From a virus: DNA of 58,749 bases. The notes under the pieces are model-generated. The model was given only the letters and a program-made list of their open reading frames with translations, did not search any database and was not told the origin of the DNA. The position numbers were made by a program, and so were the translations under genes. Shown here piece by piece: positions 31,892 through 39,932 of the stretch (position 1 is the stretch's first letter; the number at the start of each line of letters is the position of its first letter). The stretch is taken from IMG/VR virus record IMGVR_UViG_3300030737_000018, positions 1 through 58,749 of that record. One strand, given 5' to 3'.

Positions 31892-33003
31892 TGCAGAATG
31901 CCAACCTCTCGACCGGCCGCCGGCTTGTCAGTGTCCCTACCGTCGCGGTGGGCGGCACGGACGAGCTGGTGCTGTTTGGGCGGTACGCGACGAGCCCTAT
32001 TAGCCCTATGGTGCAGGTAGGTAATGCGCCAGTGGTGTTGAAGGCGTATGGGCTACTGGATGGCGAGACGGTGACGGTGCAGAATTTCTACGCACCGACA
32101 GGGACGATGGTGCCCTACAGCTACAAAGGCAACCCCACTGTTCTGACCAACCAGCAGTCAACCGCGGTGCTGGCGATCACGGGCAATTACAAGCTGGTGT
32201 TTGCTGGCGCGGCCCTGGGCAATGTGCTGGTGACGGCGACGACGCTCAGTGGCAAGAACGAGAGTGTGGATCTCGGGGCGCTGCGCAGCCAGCTAGCTAA
32301 TCCGAATCTTTACTTCGGGCCGGGCGTTACCAGTACGCTGAGTCAGAAGGTGCAGGTCACCGGCGCGCCTTGGGTATTCCGTGCGTACGGGCTGACAGCA
32401 GGCGTGACGATCCAGGCGCTGAATGTGGTGCAGACGGAGGCCGGGGAGACCACAGCTCCGCTGACGCAAGCGCTAGAAACGTACGAATTGTCGGAATCCG
32501 ACACCACGATCGTGCTGGAGCTGGCTGGCAGCTATCGTTTCCAGGTGACGGGCGATCCGACGGGCGTGCTGCTCGTCGGCAATGAAAATCCCATCCTCTT
32601 CATCGACCCCTATATTCCGCAGGGCCCCCCTGGTCAGCAAGGCCCACCAGGGACGGGGGTGACGGTTATTGTCGCTACAGCGCAGACGAGCTTGTCGGGC
32701 GAAAGTGTCGTGGCTATCGCCAACGGCTACGCCTATTATCCTGACCTGACCAATCCCGAGGACGTAAGCAATATCGTAGGGATCACGCTGGAGGCAGCAG
32801 CAGAAGGGGCCTCTGTACAAGTGACAACAAATGGCTCTTTTACCGAGAGCGCATGGAGCTGGTCGCCAGGACTCATCTTCTGTACGGTGTCGGGTGGCCA
32901 GCTAACGCAGAATCCCGCGAGCGACGGGGCGATTATCGAGGTGGCCAAGGCCACGACAGCAACCACTATCCAGACCGGCATCGGCCTGGCCATTTTGAGG
33001 TAA
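31891..33003 (+). CDS. Fibre-like virion protein, paralogous N-terminus, collagen-like link
   Basis: A 370-residue protein. Two further copies of the beta unit of the previous gene lie at about 20-125 and 130-240 (NAPVVLKAYGL, GAPWVFRAYGL). A short collagen-like stretch follows (PQGPPGQQGPPG, about 240-253). The C-terminal 115 residues (SLSGESVVAIANGYAYYPDL onward) look like a DUF2190-type or fibre-tip domain. The ATG overlaps the previous stop (TAATG). The shared units suggest that both proteins dock at one site on the particle. Confidence 0.7.
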   Translation: MQNANLSTGRRLVSVPTVAVGGTDELVLFGRYATSPISPMVQVGNAPVVLKAYGLLDGETVTVQNFYAPTGTMVPYSYKGNPTVLTNQQSTAVLAITGNYKLVFAGAALGNVLVTATTLSGKNESVDLGALRSQLANPNLYFGPGVTSTLSQKVQVTGAPWVFRAYGLTAGVTIQALNVVQTEAGETTAPLTQALETYELSESDTTIVLELAGSYRFQVTGDPTGVLLVGNENPILFIDPYIPQGPPGQQGPPGTGVTVIVATAQTSLSGESVVAIANGYAYYPDLTNPEDVSNIVGITLEAAAEGASVQVTTNGSFTESAWSWSPGLIFCTVSGGQLTQNPASDGAIIEVAKATTATTIQTGIGLAILR

Positions 33004-33010
33004 CGACGTC

Positions 33011-33535
33011 ATGGCTGGAAACACCTATCTTGCACGCGACACCACGACGCAGCTTCCGAAGGAAGTCGCGGCTTCACAGACTTCAGCAGGCGCGGGTAGC
33101 GCAGGGCAGATTGTTGCCCTGAATTCATCGGGGGTTCTCGACTCCACACTATTTCCCGCAGGTTTCGGCGAGGCGTCGATAACGGCGGTGGCTTCGGAGG
33201 CGTTGGCCGCAGGAGCAATGGTTAACCTCTGGTCCAATGCGGGAGTACTTAATGTGCGTAATGCGAATGCGACGGACGCTACCAAGCCCGTTTCAGGGTT
33301 CGTTACTGCGGCTTTCGCCTCTTCGGCAACAGCGACAATTTATTTCTTCGGCCAGATCGTAACGGGCGTCTCGGGCCTGACGATCGGCGCGCCGGTGTAC
33401 CTGGGTACGACAGCAGGTGTAGTAACGCCGACGGCACCGAGTGCCAGTGGCAACTTGGTATGTGTGCTGAGTCAGGCAGCGATCAGCGCCACGTCATTTG
33501 TGCTGGAAAAGGTGAGTTCGATCATTCATGCCTAA
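33011..33535 (+). CDS. Virion surface protein, Ala/Thr-rich
   Basis: A 174-residue protein beginning MAGNTYLARDTTTQLPKEVA. It is rich in small residues, with SGFVTAAFASSATATIYFFG and GLTIGAPVYLGTTAGVVTP. These patterns are usual in DUF2190-like decoration or fibre-attachment domains. Its TTQLP motif recurs at the start of the next protein, suggesting a common attachment sequence. Confidence 0.55.
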   Translation: MAGNTYLARDTTTQLPKEVAASQTSAGAGSAGQIVALNSSGVLDSTLFPAGFGEASITAVASEALAAGAMVNLWSNAGVLNVRNANATDATKPVSGFVTAAFASSATATIYFFGQIVTGVSGLTIGAPVYLGTTAGVVTPTAPSASGNLVCVLSQAAISATSFVLEKVSSIIHA

Positions 33536-34283
33536 TGCGCTGATTCGTGACCCTACGACGCAGTTGCCCGCTGATTTTTCGGCGGGCTTCCTTGCGCCAC
33601 CGGAATACATCGACGACCTGGAACTACAGTACGCCAATACGGTCGGCCTTAATGTCATGCCAGGATCGTGCTATATCCCATCGCTGGGCTACGCCGTCAA
33701 TAATCCATCGACGATTTCTCTTTCCAGCATGACGGTGACAGGAGGTACCTGGTATCACGTCTACGCTTACATGTCGGGAAGTACTTTCTCCGCGGAGTAC
33801 AACACGACAGCACCCGTGGCTTATTCGGGCTCACAGGGCTACACCAAGACGGGCGACAATTCGCGACGATACCTTGGTAGTTTTTACGCCCTTTCGAGCA
33901 TCAATATCGCCAAGTTTTTGCAGACTGGTAATACGGTGCAGTGGCTGGCTACCGTCACGCTGCTATCCGCTGGAACGAATAGCACCGCATATACTTCAGG
34001 GTCGCTTAATGTGGTGACAGCGGGTGCTGCGCCAGTCACTGGACGCAGTCTTTCTCTGCGTTTGGTTAATCAAGCGACCGTAGGAAGTGTCGGTTTATCT
34101 AATGCCGATGCCGCTCTGACGATACCTTCCGCCTTGGTCGTCATGATGCCATCGACCAGCGGCTATGCACCGATGCCTATAAGCCAAGGCACTAGTCCGG
34201 GTACGATCCAATACTGCTACACAGCAACGCCTACCGGGGCGTCTGTAACTATTGCTGTTATTGGGTATACCTTCAACCGATGA
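33528..34283 (+). CDS. Receptor-binding fibre-like protein
   Basis: A 251-residue, Ser/Thr/Tyr-rich, beta-type protein. It starts MPNALIRDPTTQLPADFSAG and contains TWYHVYAYMSGSTFSAEYNT and SRRYLGSFYALSSINIAKFL, as in C-terminal fibre domains that bind host surface sugars. It overlaps the previous gene by eight bases and comes just before the lysis cassette. The adhesin role is inferred from composition and position. Confidence 0.55.
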   Translation: MPNALIRDPTTQLPADFSAGFLAPPEYIDDLELQYANTVGLNVMPGSCYIPSLGYAVNNPSTISLSSMTVTGGTWYHVYAYMSGSTFSAEYNTTAPVAYSGSQGYTKTGDNSRRYLGSFYALSSINIAKFLQTGNTVQWLATVTLLSAGTNSTAYTSGSLNVVTAGAAPVTGRSLSLRLVNQATVGSVGLSNADAALTIPSALVVMMPSTSGYAPMPISQGTSPGTIQYCYTATPTGASVTIAVIGYTFNR

Positions 34284-34468
34284 CTCCCTACCGCCAACAG
34301 CACAAAGCAACGTGGTGGCAAGCAGTTGCCCTGTCGGCCTGCCTGAGTGCCGTGGGTTTCGCTTCGGTCCGTTTGGTGGACACGTACCGTTCCAGTGCTG
34401 TAAGTACCGCGCAAATACCCGATATCCTTACCCGTCTGGGTGCCCTCGAAGCGAGAAAGTGTCCATGA
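34280..34468 (+). CDS. Small membrane protein at the start of the lysis cassette
   Basis: A 62-residue protein with a basic start (MTPYRQQHKATWWQ), one membrane span (AVALSACLSAVGFASVRLV) and a hydrophilic tail. It overlaps both neighbours (ATGA). Its place just upstream of the holin suggests a lysis-related role, but it is not a typical holin. Confidence 0.55.
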   Translation: MTPYRQQHKATWWQAVALSACLSAVGFASVRLVDTYRSSAVSTAQIPDILTRLGALEARKCP

Positions 34469-34824
34469 CTGCTGCCCGTAAAGTGATCGTCGAGCACCCC
34501 GCGCATCGTAACTTGGTGCGCGCAGCGCGTGAACTAGGGAAAGCCAAATTGGTTGACGGCATACCTGACTCGGCTATCTATCTCATCGAAAATGCGGATT
34601 CTCTGGTGCGTGGGTCGATTGATGTGTTGCTCGAACTCGATCCTCTGAAGAGCGAGTTGGGAACCATTGTCATGTTTCTCAGGGAATCATTAACCCGGCG
34701 TATGGAGAAAGTCGAAGGGGAGATGCGCGAGGTGTACGAGATTACCGACGAGTACTTGCTTGGGAAGGCGGCGCAAAGGGCATTTGCGTTGCCTCGCATG
34801 TTCACTAAAGGGGATGGCACATGA
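34465..34824 (+). CDS. Hypothetical protein in lysis region
   Basis: A 119-residue soluble protein, mainly helical (NLVRAARELGKAKLVDG, RRMEKVEGEMREVYEITDEY). The start is ATG 34465 within an ATGA overlap; a longer frame from 34252 lies within other genes. Function unknown; it may be a holin accessory or unrelated. Confidence 0.55.
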   Translation: MTAARKVIVEHPAHRNLVRAARELGKAKLVDGIPDSAIYLIENADSLVRGSIDVLLELDPLKSELGTIVMFLRESLTRRMEKVEGEMREVYEITDEYLLGKAAQRAFALPRMFTKGDGT

Positions 34825-35078
34825 AGATGATCCAGCTGGGCGTTCCGCTACACCGTCTGTGGAGCCTTCGCTTCAGTATCGCGGCGACAATCTATAGTGC
34901 CGCCGCTGGCGGCTGGGAAGTCATGCCGCATGACTGGCGTCCCGACTTGACCCATACCGAGCAGATGATCCTGGCCGGCATTGGTGTGCTTATCCCAGCT
35001 GCTGCGGCCGTGTCCCGCGTGATTGCGCAGCCCAGCTTGCACGAGCCGCCTGCGTCGCCGGACGATCCAAAATGCTAG
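34821..35078 (+). CDS. Holin
   Basis: An 85-residue protein with two membrane spans, about residues 17-35 (LRFSIAATIYSAAAGGWEV) and 49-68 (MILAGIGVLIPAAAAVSRVI), joined by a tryptophan-containing loop. The tail starts AQPSLHEPP. The RVIAQPSL ending after the second span is typical of a widespread phage holin group. It would make the hole that lets endolysin reach the cell wall. Seven bases overlap with the endolysin gene support this. Confidence 0.7.
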   Translation: MKMIQLGVPLHRLWSLRFSIAATIYSAAAGGWEVMPHDWRPDLTHTEQMILAGIGVLIPAAAAVSRVIAQPSLHEPPASPDDPKC

Positions 35079-35611
35079 ACACAGCGACGCTTGCCTCGTG
35101 TACGGGCGCGAGTGTGGCCAGGGCTACATTGTTTGTGGATAGCCTCAATGAGGCCATGCAGGCGTATGAGATCAACTCAACTGCCCGGCAGGCGGCGTTC
35201 CTGTCAGAGATCGGGTATGAGTCTGGGTATCTTGTCTACACGACGGAGCTGTGGGGGCCGACGCCGGTGCAGCAGGGCTATGAAGGCCGGGCAGATCTAG
35301 GCAACACGCAGCCGGGAGATGGACCGCTGTTTCGCGGGCGCGGACTCATCATGATCACGGGCCGCGCGAATTACACCGCAGCGGCGGAAGCGCTTTGCTT
35401 GGACTGTGTTAACCAACCTACGCTGTTGGCTATGCCTGAATGGGCCTCGGTAAGCGCCGCTTGGTGGTGGTCGACGCATGGTCTAAATACGCTGGCGGAT
35501 GCGGGCAACTACGAAGCCATCACCCGAACGATAAATGGCGGACTGACAGGGTATGAAGGTCGGTGTACGCTATGGGCGCAAGCCAAACAAGCACTGGGAG
35601 TAGGCACATGA
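35072..35611 (+). CDS. Endolysin, GH19 chitinase-like
   Basis: A 179-residue peptidoglycan hydrolase with the glycoside hydrolase 19 fold. The catalytic region is AAFLSEIGYESGYL (41-54), with E50 the expected acid; then YEGRADLGNTQPGDG (70-84) and FRGRGLIMITGRANY (87-101). It has no signal peptide, so it needs the holin. It is a complete single-domain enzyme of normal length for this class. Confidence 0.88.
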   Translation: MLDTATLASCTGASVARATLFVDSLNEAMQAYEINSTARQAAFLSEIGYESGYLVYTTELWGPTPVQQGYEGRADLGNTQPGDGPLFRGRGLIMITGRANYTAAAEALCLDCVNQPTLLAMPEWASVSAAWWWSTHGLNTLADAGNYEAITRTINGGLTGYEGRCTLWAQAKQALGVGT

Positions 35612-35733
35612 ATTTTTTCAAGCGATTGAAGGCAGCATGGCTGGTGTTGGTCGGTAAGTGGGAAGTGCTCGAAAAGGCCGAGCTGGTGAAGATCAAAGCT
35701 GACGCCAAGGCGGCCGAGAGTAAGCTGCCATGA
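35608..35733 (+). CDS. Hypothetical 41-residue protein in the lysis cassette
   Basis: A short ORF with ATGA overlaps at both ends (endolysin before, Rz after). The start is hydrophobic-basic (MNFFKRLKAAWLVLVGKWEV), then a charged helix. It might be a membrane-associated peptide helping lysis. Support comes from the two overlaps. Confidence 0.5.
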   Translation: MNFFKRLKAAWLVLVGKWEVLEKAELVKIKADAKAAESKLP

Positions 35734-36248
35734 TGGCGTCGATCTACGCGAAGTTGGCTGGCGTGTTGCTGATCCTGGCTTTGTTCGCTGGGACATTCCT
35801 TTGGGGTGACCATCACGGCACGGCCAAAGTGCAAGCGCAGTGGGACGCTGCCAAAGTGGTGCAGCAAGTAGCCGTAGCCAAAGCCGAAGCTGCCAGCGCA
35901 GCCCAAGCGAAGGCACAGCAAGAATCGTTCAACACTCTTGAGGCCAAGTATGAAACAGCTATTCAACCAGCGCCGCTTCTATCTGCCGCTCTGCCTGCTG
36001 CTCTTGCCGCTGGCACTCTCCAGTTGCGCGACCCAACCGTGTGCCCAAGTCGTGGCGACGTCAGCGCCGCTACCGCCGCTTCCCGCGCCGCTGATGCTGC
36101 CGCCACCCAAGCCCTTGCTGACCGCGCCACAAATTCAATCGCGGCTGTTCGTATCGGGGACGCCGCCGATGCCCGCGAGCGCCAGCTCGACGCTCAAATA
36201 GTCGGGCTTCAAGGACTGCTTAAGGCGGAGCGACAGCCCACGCCATAG
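35730..36248 (+). CDS. Rz: Inner-membrane spanin (Rz-like)
   Basis: A 172-residue i-spanin that links inner and outer membranes at the last stage of lysis. Residues 5-25 are a membrane anchor (YAKLAGVLLILALFAGTFLW). The rest is periplasmic and helical, Ala/Gln/Lys-rich (VAVAKAEAASAAQAKAQQES), as expected for a coiled-coil spanin. The Rz1 gene is wholly embedded in it in another frame. Confidence 0.82.
   Translation: MMASIYAKLAGVLLILALFAGTFLWGDHHGTAKVQAQWDAAKVVQQVAVAKAEAASAAQAKAQQESFNTLEAKYETAIQPAPLLSAALPAALAAGTLQLRDPTVCPSRGDVSAATAASRAADAAATQALADRATNSIAAVRIGDAADARERQLDAQIVGLQGLLKAERQPTP
35950..36201 (+). CDS. Rz1: Outer-membrane lipoprotein spanin (Rz1-like), nested in Rz
   Basis: An 83-residue protein, entirely inside the Rz gene in a different reading frame. 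The signal peptide ends in a lipobox LSSC, with the lipid-bearing Cys at residue 26 (LPLALSSCA). The mature part is proline-rich (PLPPLPAPLMLPPPKP), as in Rz1 proteins. It is the outer-membrane partner of Rz and indicates a Gram-negative host. The start at ATG 35950 is preferred over the longer frame from 35938. Confidence 0.82.
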   Translation: MKQLFNQRRFYLPLCLLLLPLALSSCATQPCAQVVATSAPLPPLPAPLMLPPPKPLLTAPQIQSRLFVSGTPPMPASASSTLK

Positions 36249-36325
36249 GTATAGCTATTCAAAGTCAAGGTTTTAGCGTACGGTTTCGCTCCATCCACCC
36301 GTTACCCCATCAGGAGACCATCGCC

Positions 36326-36643
36326 ATGGTCGCGTTTAACGACAAGAAAAAGAGCACGGTCCCGAGCAACGACAAGGGGTTCGGGCGTGGCAGCAGCATC
36401 AACCAGAACATGCCCGTGTCGCCGAATCAGTTCGGTAATGGCATGACGCCCTACAAGACCAACGTGAAATCCGAAGGTGGATCACCCATGCGCAAGCCCG
36501 AGCAACCCAAGTCCATCAAGACGATGAACAAGACCTTCCCGGCGCAGGTGCCGATGAAGGGCGGTGGCAAGAGCAAGGTGGGCATGCCGCAGTCCAAGAA
36601 CGTGGCGACCATCAAGACCATCAAGGGCAAGAAGCGCGGATGA
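36326..36643 (+). CDS. Hypothetical basic protein, disordered
   Basis: A 105-residue, Lys/Gly/Ser/Asn-rich protein with no hydrophobic core (KKKSTVPSNDKGFGRGSS, KSIKTMNKTFPAQVPMKGGG). CAGGAG lies before the ATG. It may be a DNA-associated head protein or an assembly factor. The 77-bp gap before it holds no gene. Confidence 0.6.
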   Translation: MVAFNDKKKSTVPSNDKGFGRGSSINQNMPVSPNQFGNGMTPYKTNVKSEGGSPMRKPEQPKSIKTMNKTFPAQVPMKGGGKSKVGMPQSKNVATIKTIKGKKRG

Positions 36644-36846
36644 GTCTCAGCGTCGATGCACAGCGCCGCCTCGATAGCCTCTTGGCTGGACATGGCGGCG
36701 CTGTGCTGAGCGACTGGCTCACGGACGAGCTGGAGCAAGTTAAGGGGGCATTATGCGTGGCACCGCTCGAGCGACTACAACGGCTTCAGGGTGAGGCGGC
36801 GGCCTACACCAAGTTGCTGTCCAAACTAACCAAGGGTAGGGAGTAA
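36640..36846 (+). CDS. Hypothetical helical protein
   Basis: A 68-residue protein (VDAQRRLDSLLAGHGGAVLS, LERLQRLQGEAAAYTKLLSK), probably a two-helix bundle. It overlaps its upstream neighbour by four bases and sits five bases before the scaffold gene. Function unknown. Confidence 0.6.
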   Translation: MSLSVDAQRRLDSLLAGHGGAVLSDWLTDELEQVKGALCVAPLERLQRLQGEAAAYTKLLSKLTKGRE

Positions 36847-36851
36847 ACATC

Positions 36852-37793
36852 ATGGCACTTGCCGCACCATCCAAGCTTCCCGCAGCGCAGCAGAAGCGCC
36901 GCGAAGCGCTCGTCACGCTGCACACGCCGCCGGCCGAAGTGGTCGACCCCGTTGTTACCCCGGCAGAGCCTGTTGCCGATCCTGTAGTGCCTGTTGCCGA
37001 AGCGCCGGTGACGTTGGCTCAGGCGGAAGTGACGGAGCTGCGTGCAGCCGCCGCGGATACCGCGCAGGCGCGCCGTGCGGCGGAGCTGGCTGTGCTGGAA
37101 GCGAACGAAGCGAAAGCCCGCTTGACAGAACTTGAACGTGCGCGTAATGAACAGCCCAGGGTCGTCGCGCCGCCGGATCTGGGGTTCGACGCCACGGCAA
37201 CGGAGTTCACCCCGGCAGAGCGCGAGACCTTCGATGAGCTTTCTGAAGGGTTTGTGGTCAAGGTGGTTCGGCGGGAGCTGGCAGCCGCGTTCCAGAAGTA
37301 CGGATCGCACATCGACACACGGCTCGAAGGTGTGGAGAAAGCGGCAACCACGGCTACCGTAACGCTGCAGCGATCCGCCGAAAAGAATTTCATGGCGAAG
37401 GTACAGGAGAATATTCCCGATGTAGGCAAGCTGGTGGGGCATACAGACTTCAAGAGCTGGATGAAGGAGTTCGTGCCCATGACCAACACGACATTCGACC
37501 AGGCGCTGGCAGAGGCCCATCGAGTGGAGAACCTTCAGGCAGTCATCGACATTTTCGATGTGTTCCGCAAGAAGGTCGGGTTGGTCAAGCCCAGTACGGC
37601 AGGGTACGCAGGCGCAGCCGGTTCCGCTGCTGCCATAGAGCCAGCCGCCGCGGCCGTCGGTAAGCGCTTCACCATGACCGAACGCAAGCAGATGAGCGAG
37701 AAGCTCCGCAAGAAACAGGTTTCGCAACAAGAGTTCGACACGTACAAGGCGGAGTTTGACAAGGCGAACGCAGAAGGCCGCGTCGATCCGTAA
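36852..37793 (+). CDS. Scaffolding protein
   Basis: A 313-residue acidic, helical protein that would shape the prohead and leave before DNA entry. It has a Pro/Val/Ala-rich N-terminus, a long central helix (VTELRAAAADTAQARRAAEL), and a basic C-terminal helix (RKQMSEKLRKKQVSQQEFDT), the usual capsid-binding end of scaffolds. Position directly before the major capsid gene is the strongest evidence. Confidence 0.75.
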   Translation: MALAAPSKLPAAQQKRREALVTLHTPPAEVVDPVVTPAEPVADPVVPVAEAPVTLAQAEVTELRAAAADTAQARRAAELAVLEANEAKARLTELERARNEQPRVVAPPDLGFDATATEFTPAERETFDELSEGFVVKVVRRELAAAFQKYGSHIDTRLEGVEKAATTATVTLQRSAEKNFMAKVQENIPDVGKLVGHTDFKSWMKEFVPMTNTTFDQALAEAHRVENLQAVIDIFDVFRKKVGLVKPSTAGYAGAAGSAAAIEPAAAAVGKRFTMTERKQMSEKLRKKQVSQQEFDTYKAEFDKANAEGRVDP

Positions 37794-37836
37794 ACCCACA
37801 CACCCCGGTTGGGGTTAGTCCACGAGGAAGAAGTCC

Positions 37837-38772
37837 ATGGCCATCCCAGCCGCCGCAGGTTACCCGCAGTATTCTGGCAATCTCATTACCCCGCTGTTCT
37901 CGATGGACCTGCTGGAGCGGTTCTACGCCAGCACCATCTACAGCGAAATCTCCTCGACCGAGTATACCGGCGAGCTGGAGAAAGGCGGCGATCAGATCAC
38001 CTTCTGGCGTGAGCCGCGCGTGCGGGTTCGTGATGCGATCAAGGGCCAGCCGATCCAGCATGACACGATCGAGTCTGATCCGATCACCATGACGATCGAC
38101 CAGTCTAAGGATTTCTCGATTGCGATGTCGCAGGTGGATGAGTTCCAGATCCAGAACTTCCCGACCTGGAAGGAGCGCTTCCTGCAGTCCGCTGGCCGCG
38201 AGCTGGCCATCGCTATCGACGGCCCGCTGATGACCGAGATGTACACCTCGGTGGACATCCACAACCAAGGTGCGACCGCGGGCAAGAAGTCTGGCAATAT
38301 CAACCTCGGCACCGTCGGTGCCCCGCTTGCCATCACCAGCGCCAATATCACGCAGATTTTTGCACAGGTGCATCAGGTGCTGGACGAGCAGAACGCACCG
38401 ACCGACAACCGCTTCATCACGGTGCCGCCGGCTGGTATCACCGCGTTGCGCAATAGCGACTTGCGTGCAGCGTACTTGACCGGTTTGAGCTGGTCGCCGC
38501 TGACCAATGGTAAGTTGCCAGACGAAGTGATGGGCTTCACCATCATGAAGTCGAACCTGATCCCGCAGGCGACGGATGTGGGCGTCAACCTGCTGGCCTA
38601 CCACGTCGTCGCCGGCGTCAAGAACGCCACAGCTTTCGCTGCGCAGATCGAACAGACCCGCGTGATCGAAGACAAGGACGACTGGGATCGCTACTACCAG
38701 GGCCTGACCGTCTACGGCTTCAAGGTGCTGTACGACGACGCGCTCGTCCACGTCTACTGCACGTTCTCCTGA
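37837..38772 (+). CDS. Major capsid protein
   Basis: A 311-residue coat protein with the strongest-looking SD sequence of the region (GAGGAAG). It starts MAIPAAAGYPQYSGNLITPL and has an extended E-loop-like part (EKGGDQITFWREPRVRVRD), then a helical spine (FPTWKERFLQSAGRELAIAI) and the beta-rich C-terminus with GVNLLAYHVVAGVKNATAFA. This matches the HK97-fold/N4-gp56-like coat family. It should be the most abundant virion protein. Confidence 0.85.
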   Translation: MAIPAAAGYPQYSGNLITPLFSMDLLERFYASTIYSEISSTEYTGELEKGGDQITFWREPRVRVRDAIKGQPIQHDTIESDPITMTIDQSKDFSIAMSQVDEFQIQNFPTWKERFLQSAGRELAIAIDGPLMTEMYTSVDIHNQGATAGKKSGNINLGTVGAPLAITSANITQIFAQVHQVLDEQNAPTDNRFITVPPAGITALRNSDLRAAYLTGLSWSPLTNGKLPDEVMGFTIMKSNLIPQATDVGVNLLAYHVVAGVKNATAFAAQIEQTRVIEDKDDWDRYYQGLTVYGFKVLYDDALVHVYCTFS

Positions 38773-38812
38773 TCGCGCAGCGTAACCCCCTCCCCAACAG
38801 GATCAAGGCATC

Positions 38813-39856
38813 ATGAGCACTCGTGAACTGTATATCGGTGGTGGCCCCGCCTATAACTACCCTGGCATGGCGATGTTCCCGCGCGCAGCGTTTAGCGCCA
38901 CGGACCCGAACATGCTGGCGCTCACCACGTCGTCCCAGAACGGGGTGACTCGGGTGCTGGACTTCGAGTGGGATGACTCGCTGAAGCAGTACGTGGCGGC
39001 GCAGGCTACGGCCGGCACGCCCATCGCTGCTTCCGACATTCTGGGCATCGCCTTGCTGCCACCGAATGTCCTGTTCCTCGGCATCTACGTCTCGGTCAGC
39101 CGACCGCAGGCCGGTGTGGTTCTCACGCCAAGCACCCGCAATGGCGAACTGACTTTCCCGGCGATCAACTGCGGTGCGATCCAGCTTGGGCAGTTCGCTG
39201 CTCCCGATGCGACCTCGTGGGTGACGGGCGGTCCCGGCGCTGAAGTTGAATCGGTAACCTTGACTGCGGCAGGCTCGGGCTATACCACAGCGCCGACGGT
39301 GGCCTTCTCGGGCGGCGGTGGCACCGGGGCGGCAGCGACGGCCAACCTCGTGGGTGCAGGCTTGTCCGGCATCTCCGTGGCCAACGGCGGCACGCTCTAC
39401 ACGTCCCCGACGGTAGCGATCACTGGTGGTGGCGGTTCGGGTGCGACGGCAACAGCGACGGTATCGAGCGGCGTGATTACTGCCTTTACCGTGACCGCCG
39501 CAGGCACGGGCTATACCTCACCCCCGACGGTTACCGTGTCGGACAGCACCGGTTCCGGAGCGCATGGTGTGGCGGCAGTGACGGCCTCGGCCGTGGCCAG
39601 TGTCACGGTGATCAATCCGGGCTCGGGCTATACCTCGGCGCCGACCGTGGCCTTCTCCGGTGGTGGCGGCACGGCAGCGGCAGGTACGGCGGTTCTTTCG
39701 GCCGCAAGCCAGACGGCGGGTATTTCGGGGGCGACGTTCAACAACGCCCCGGACATCCTGGACTTGACGGTGACGGCGCTGCCGGTGACCAACTTCGGCA
39801 ACTTGCGGGTGACCATCGCTCCCAAGCTGATGAGTTTCCCCGTCGGCCAGCACTGA
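38813..39856 (+). CDS. Head protein with four Gly-rich repeats (decoration-like)
   Basis: A 347-residue protein. Residues 1-140 and 300-347 read as one head-decoration-like domain. Between them, residues about 145-297 hold four beta repeats of about 38 residues, each with a GSGYTSAPTVAFSGGGG-type core. Such repeats occur in phage structural proteins and form exposed beta loops. The gene follows the major capsid gene and precedes a terminator, so it should be made in high amount. Confidence 0.7.
   Translation: MSTRELYIGGGPAYNYPGMAMFPRAAFSATDPNMLALTTSSQNGVTRVLDFEWDDSLKQYVAAQATAGTPIAASDILGIALLPPNVLFLGIYVSVSRPQAGVVLTPSTRNGELTFPAINCGAIQLGQFAAPDATSWVTGGPGAEVESVTLTAAGSGYTTAPTVAFSGGGGTGAAATANLVGAGLSGISVANGGTLYTSPTVAITGGGGSGATATATVSSGVITAFTVTAAGTGYTSPPTVTVSDSTGSGAHGVAAVTASAVASVTVINPGSGYTSAPTVAFSGGGGTAAAGTAVLSAASQTAGISGATFNNAPDILDLTVTALPVTNFGNLRVTIAPKLMSFPVGQH
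39245..39703 (+). repeat. Four beta-repeat units inside the head protein
   Basis: Coding repeats with cores GSGYTTAPTVAFSGGGG, GTLYTSPTVAITGGGG, GTGYTSPPTVTVSDS and GSGYTSAPTVAFSGGGG. The first and fourth are the most alike, suggesting recent duplication or recombination. Confidence 0.8.
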
Positions 39857-39888
39857 GCGAGTAAGATCGCGCTGACGCTGTGAACCTT

Positions 39889-39916
39889 AGAGGGGGCGCC
39901 TATCGCCCCCTCTTTT
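39889..39916 (+). terminator. Intrinsic terminator after the capsid genes
   Basis: A perfect 10-bp stem AGAGGGGGCG (39889-39898) / CGCCCCCTCT (39904-39913), five-base loop, then a T-run (TTTT, C, TT). It lies 33 bases past the head-protein stop and 17 before the next ATG. It would lower expression of tail genes relative to the capsid genes. Confidence 0.88.
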
Positions 39917-39932
39917 CTTGGGAGAAAGCACC

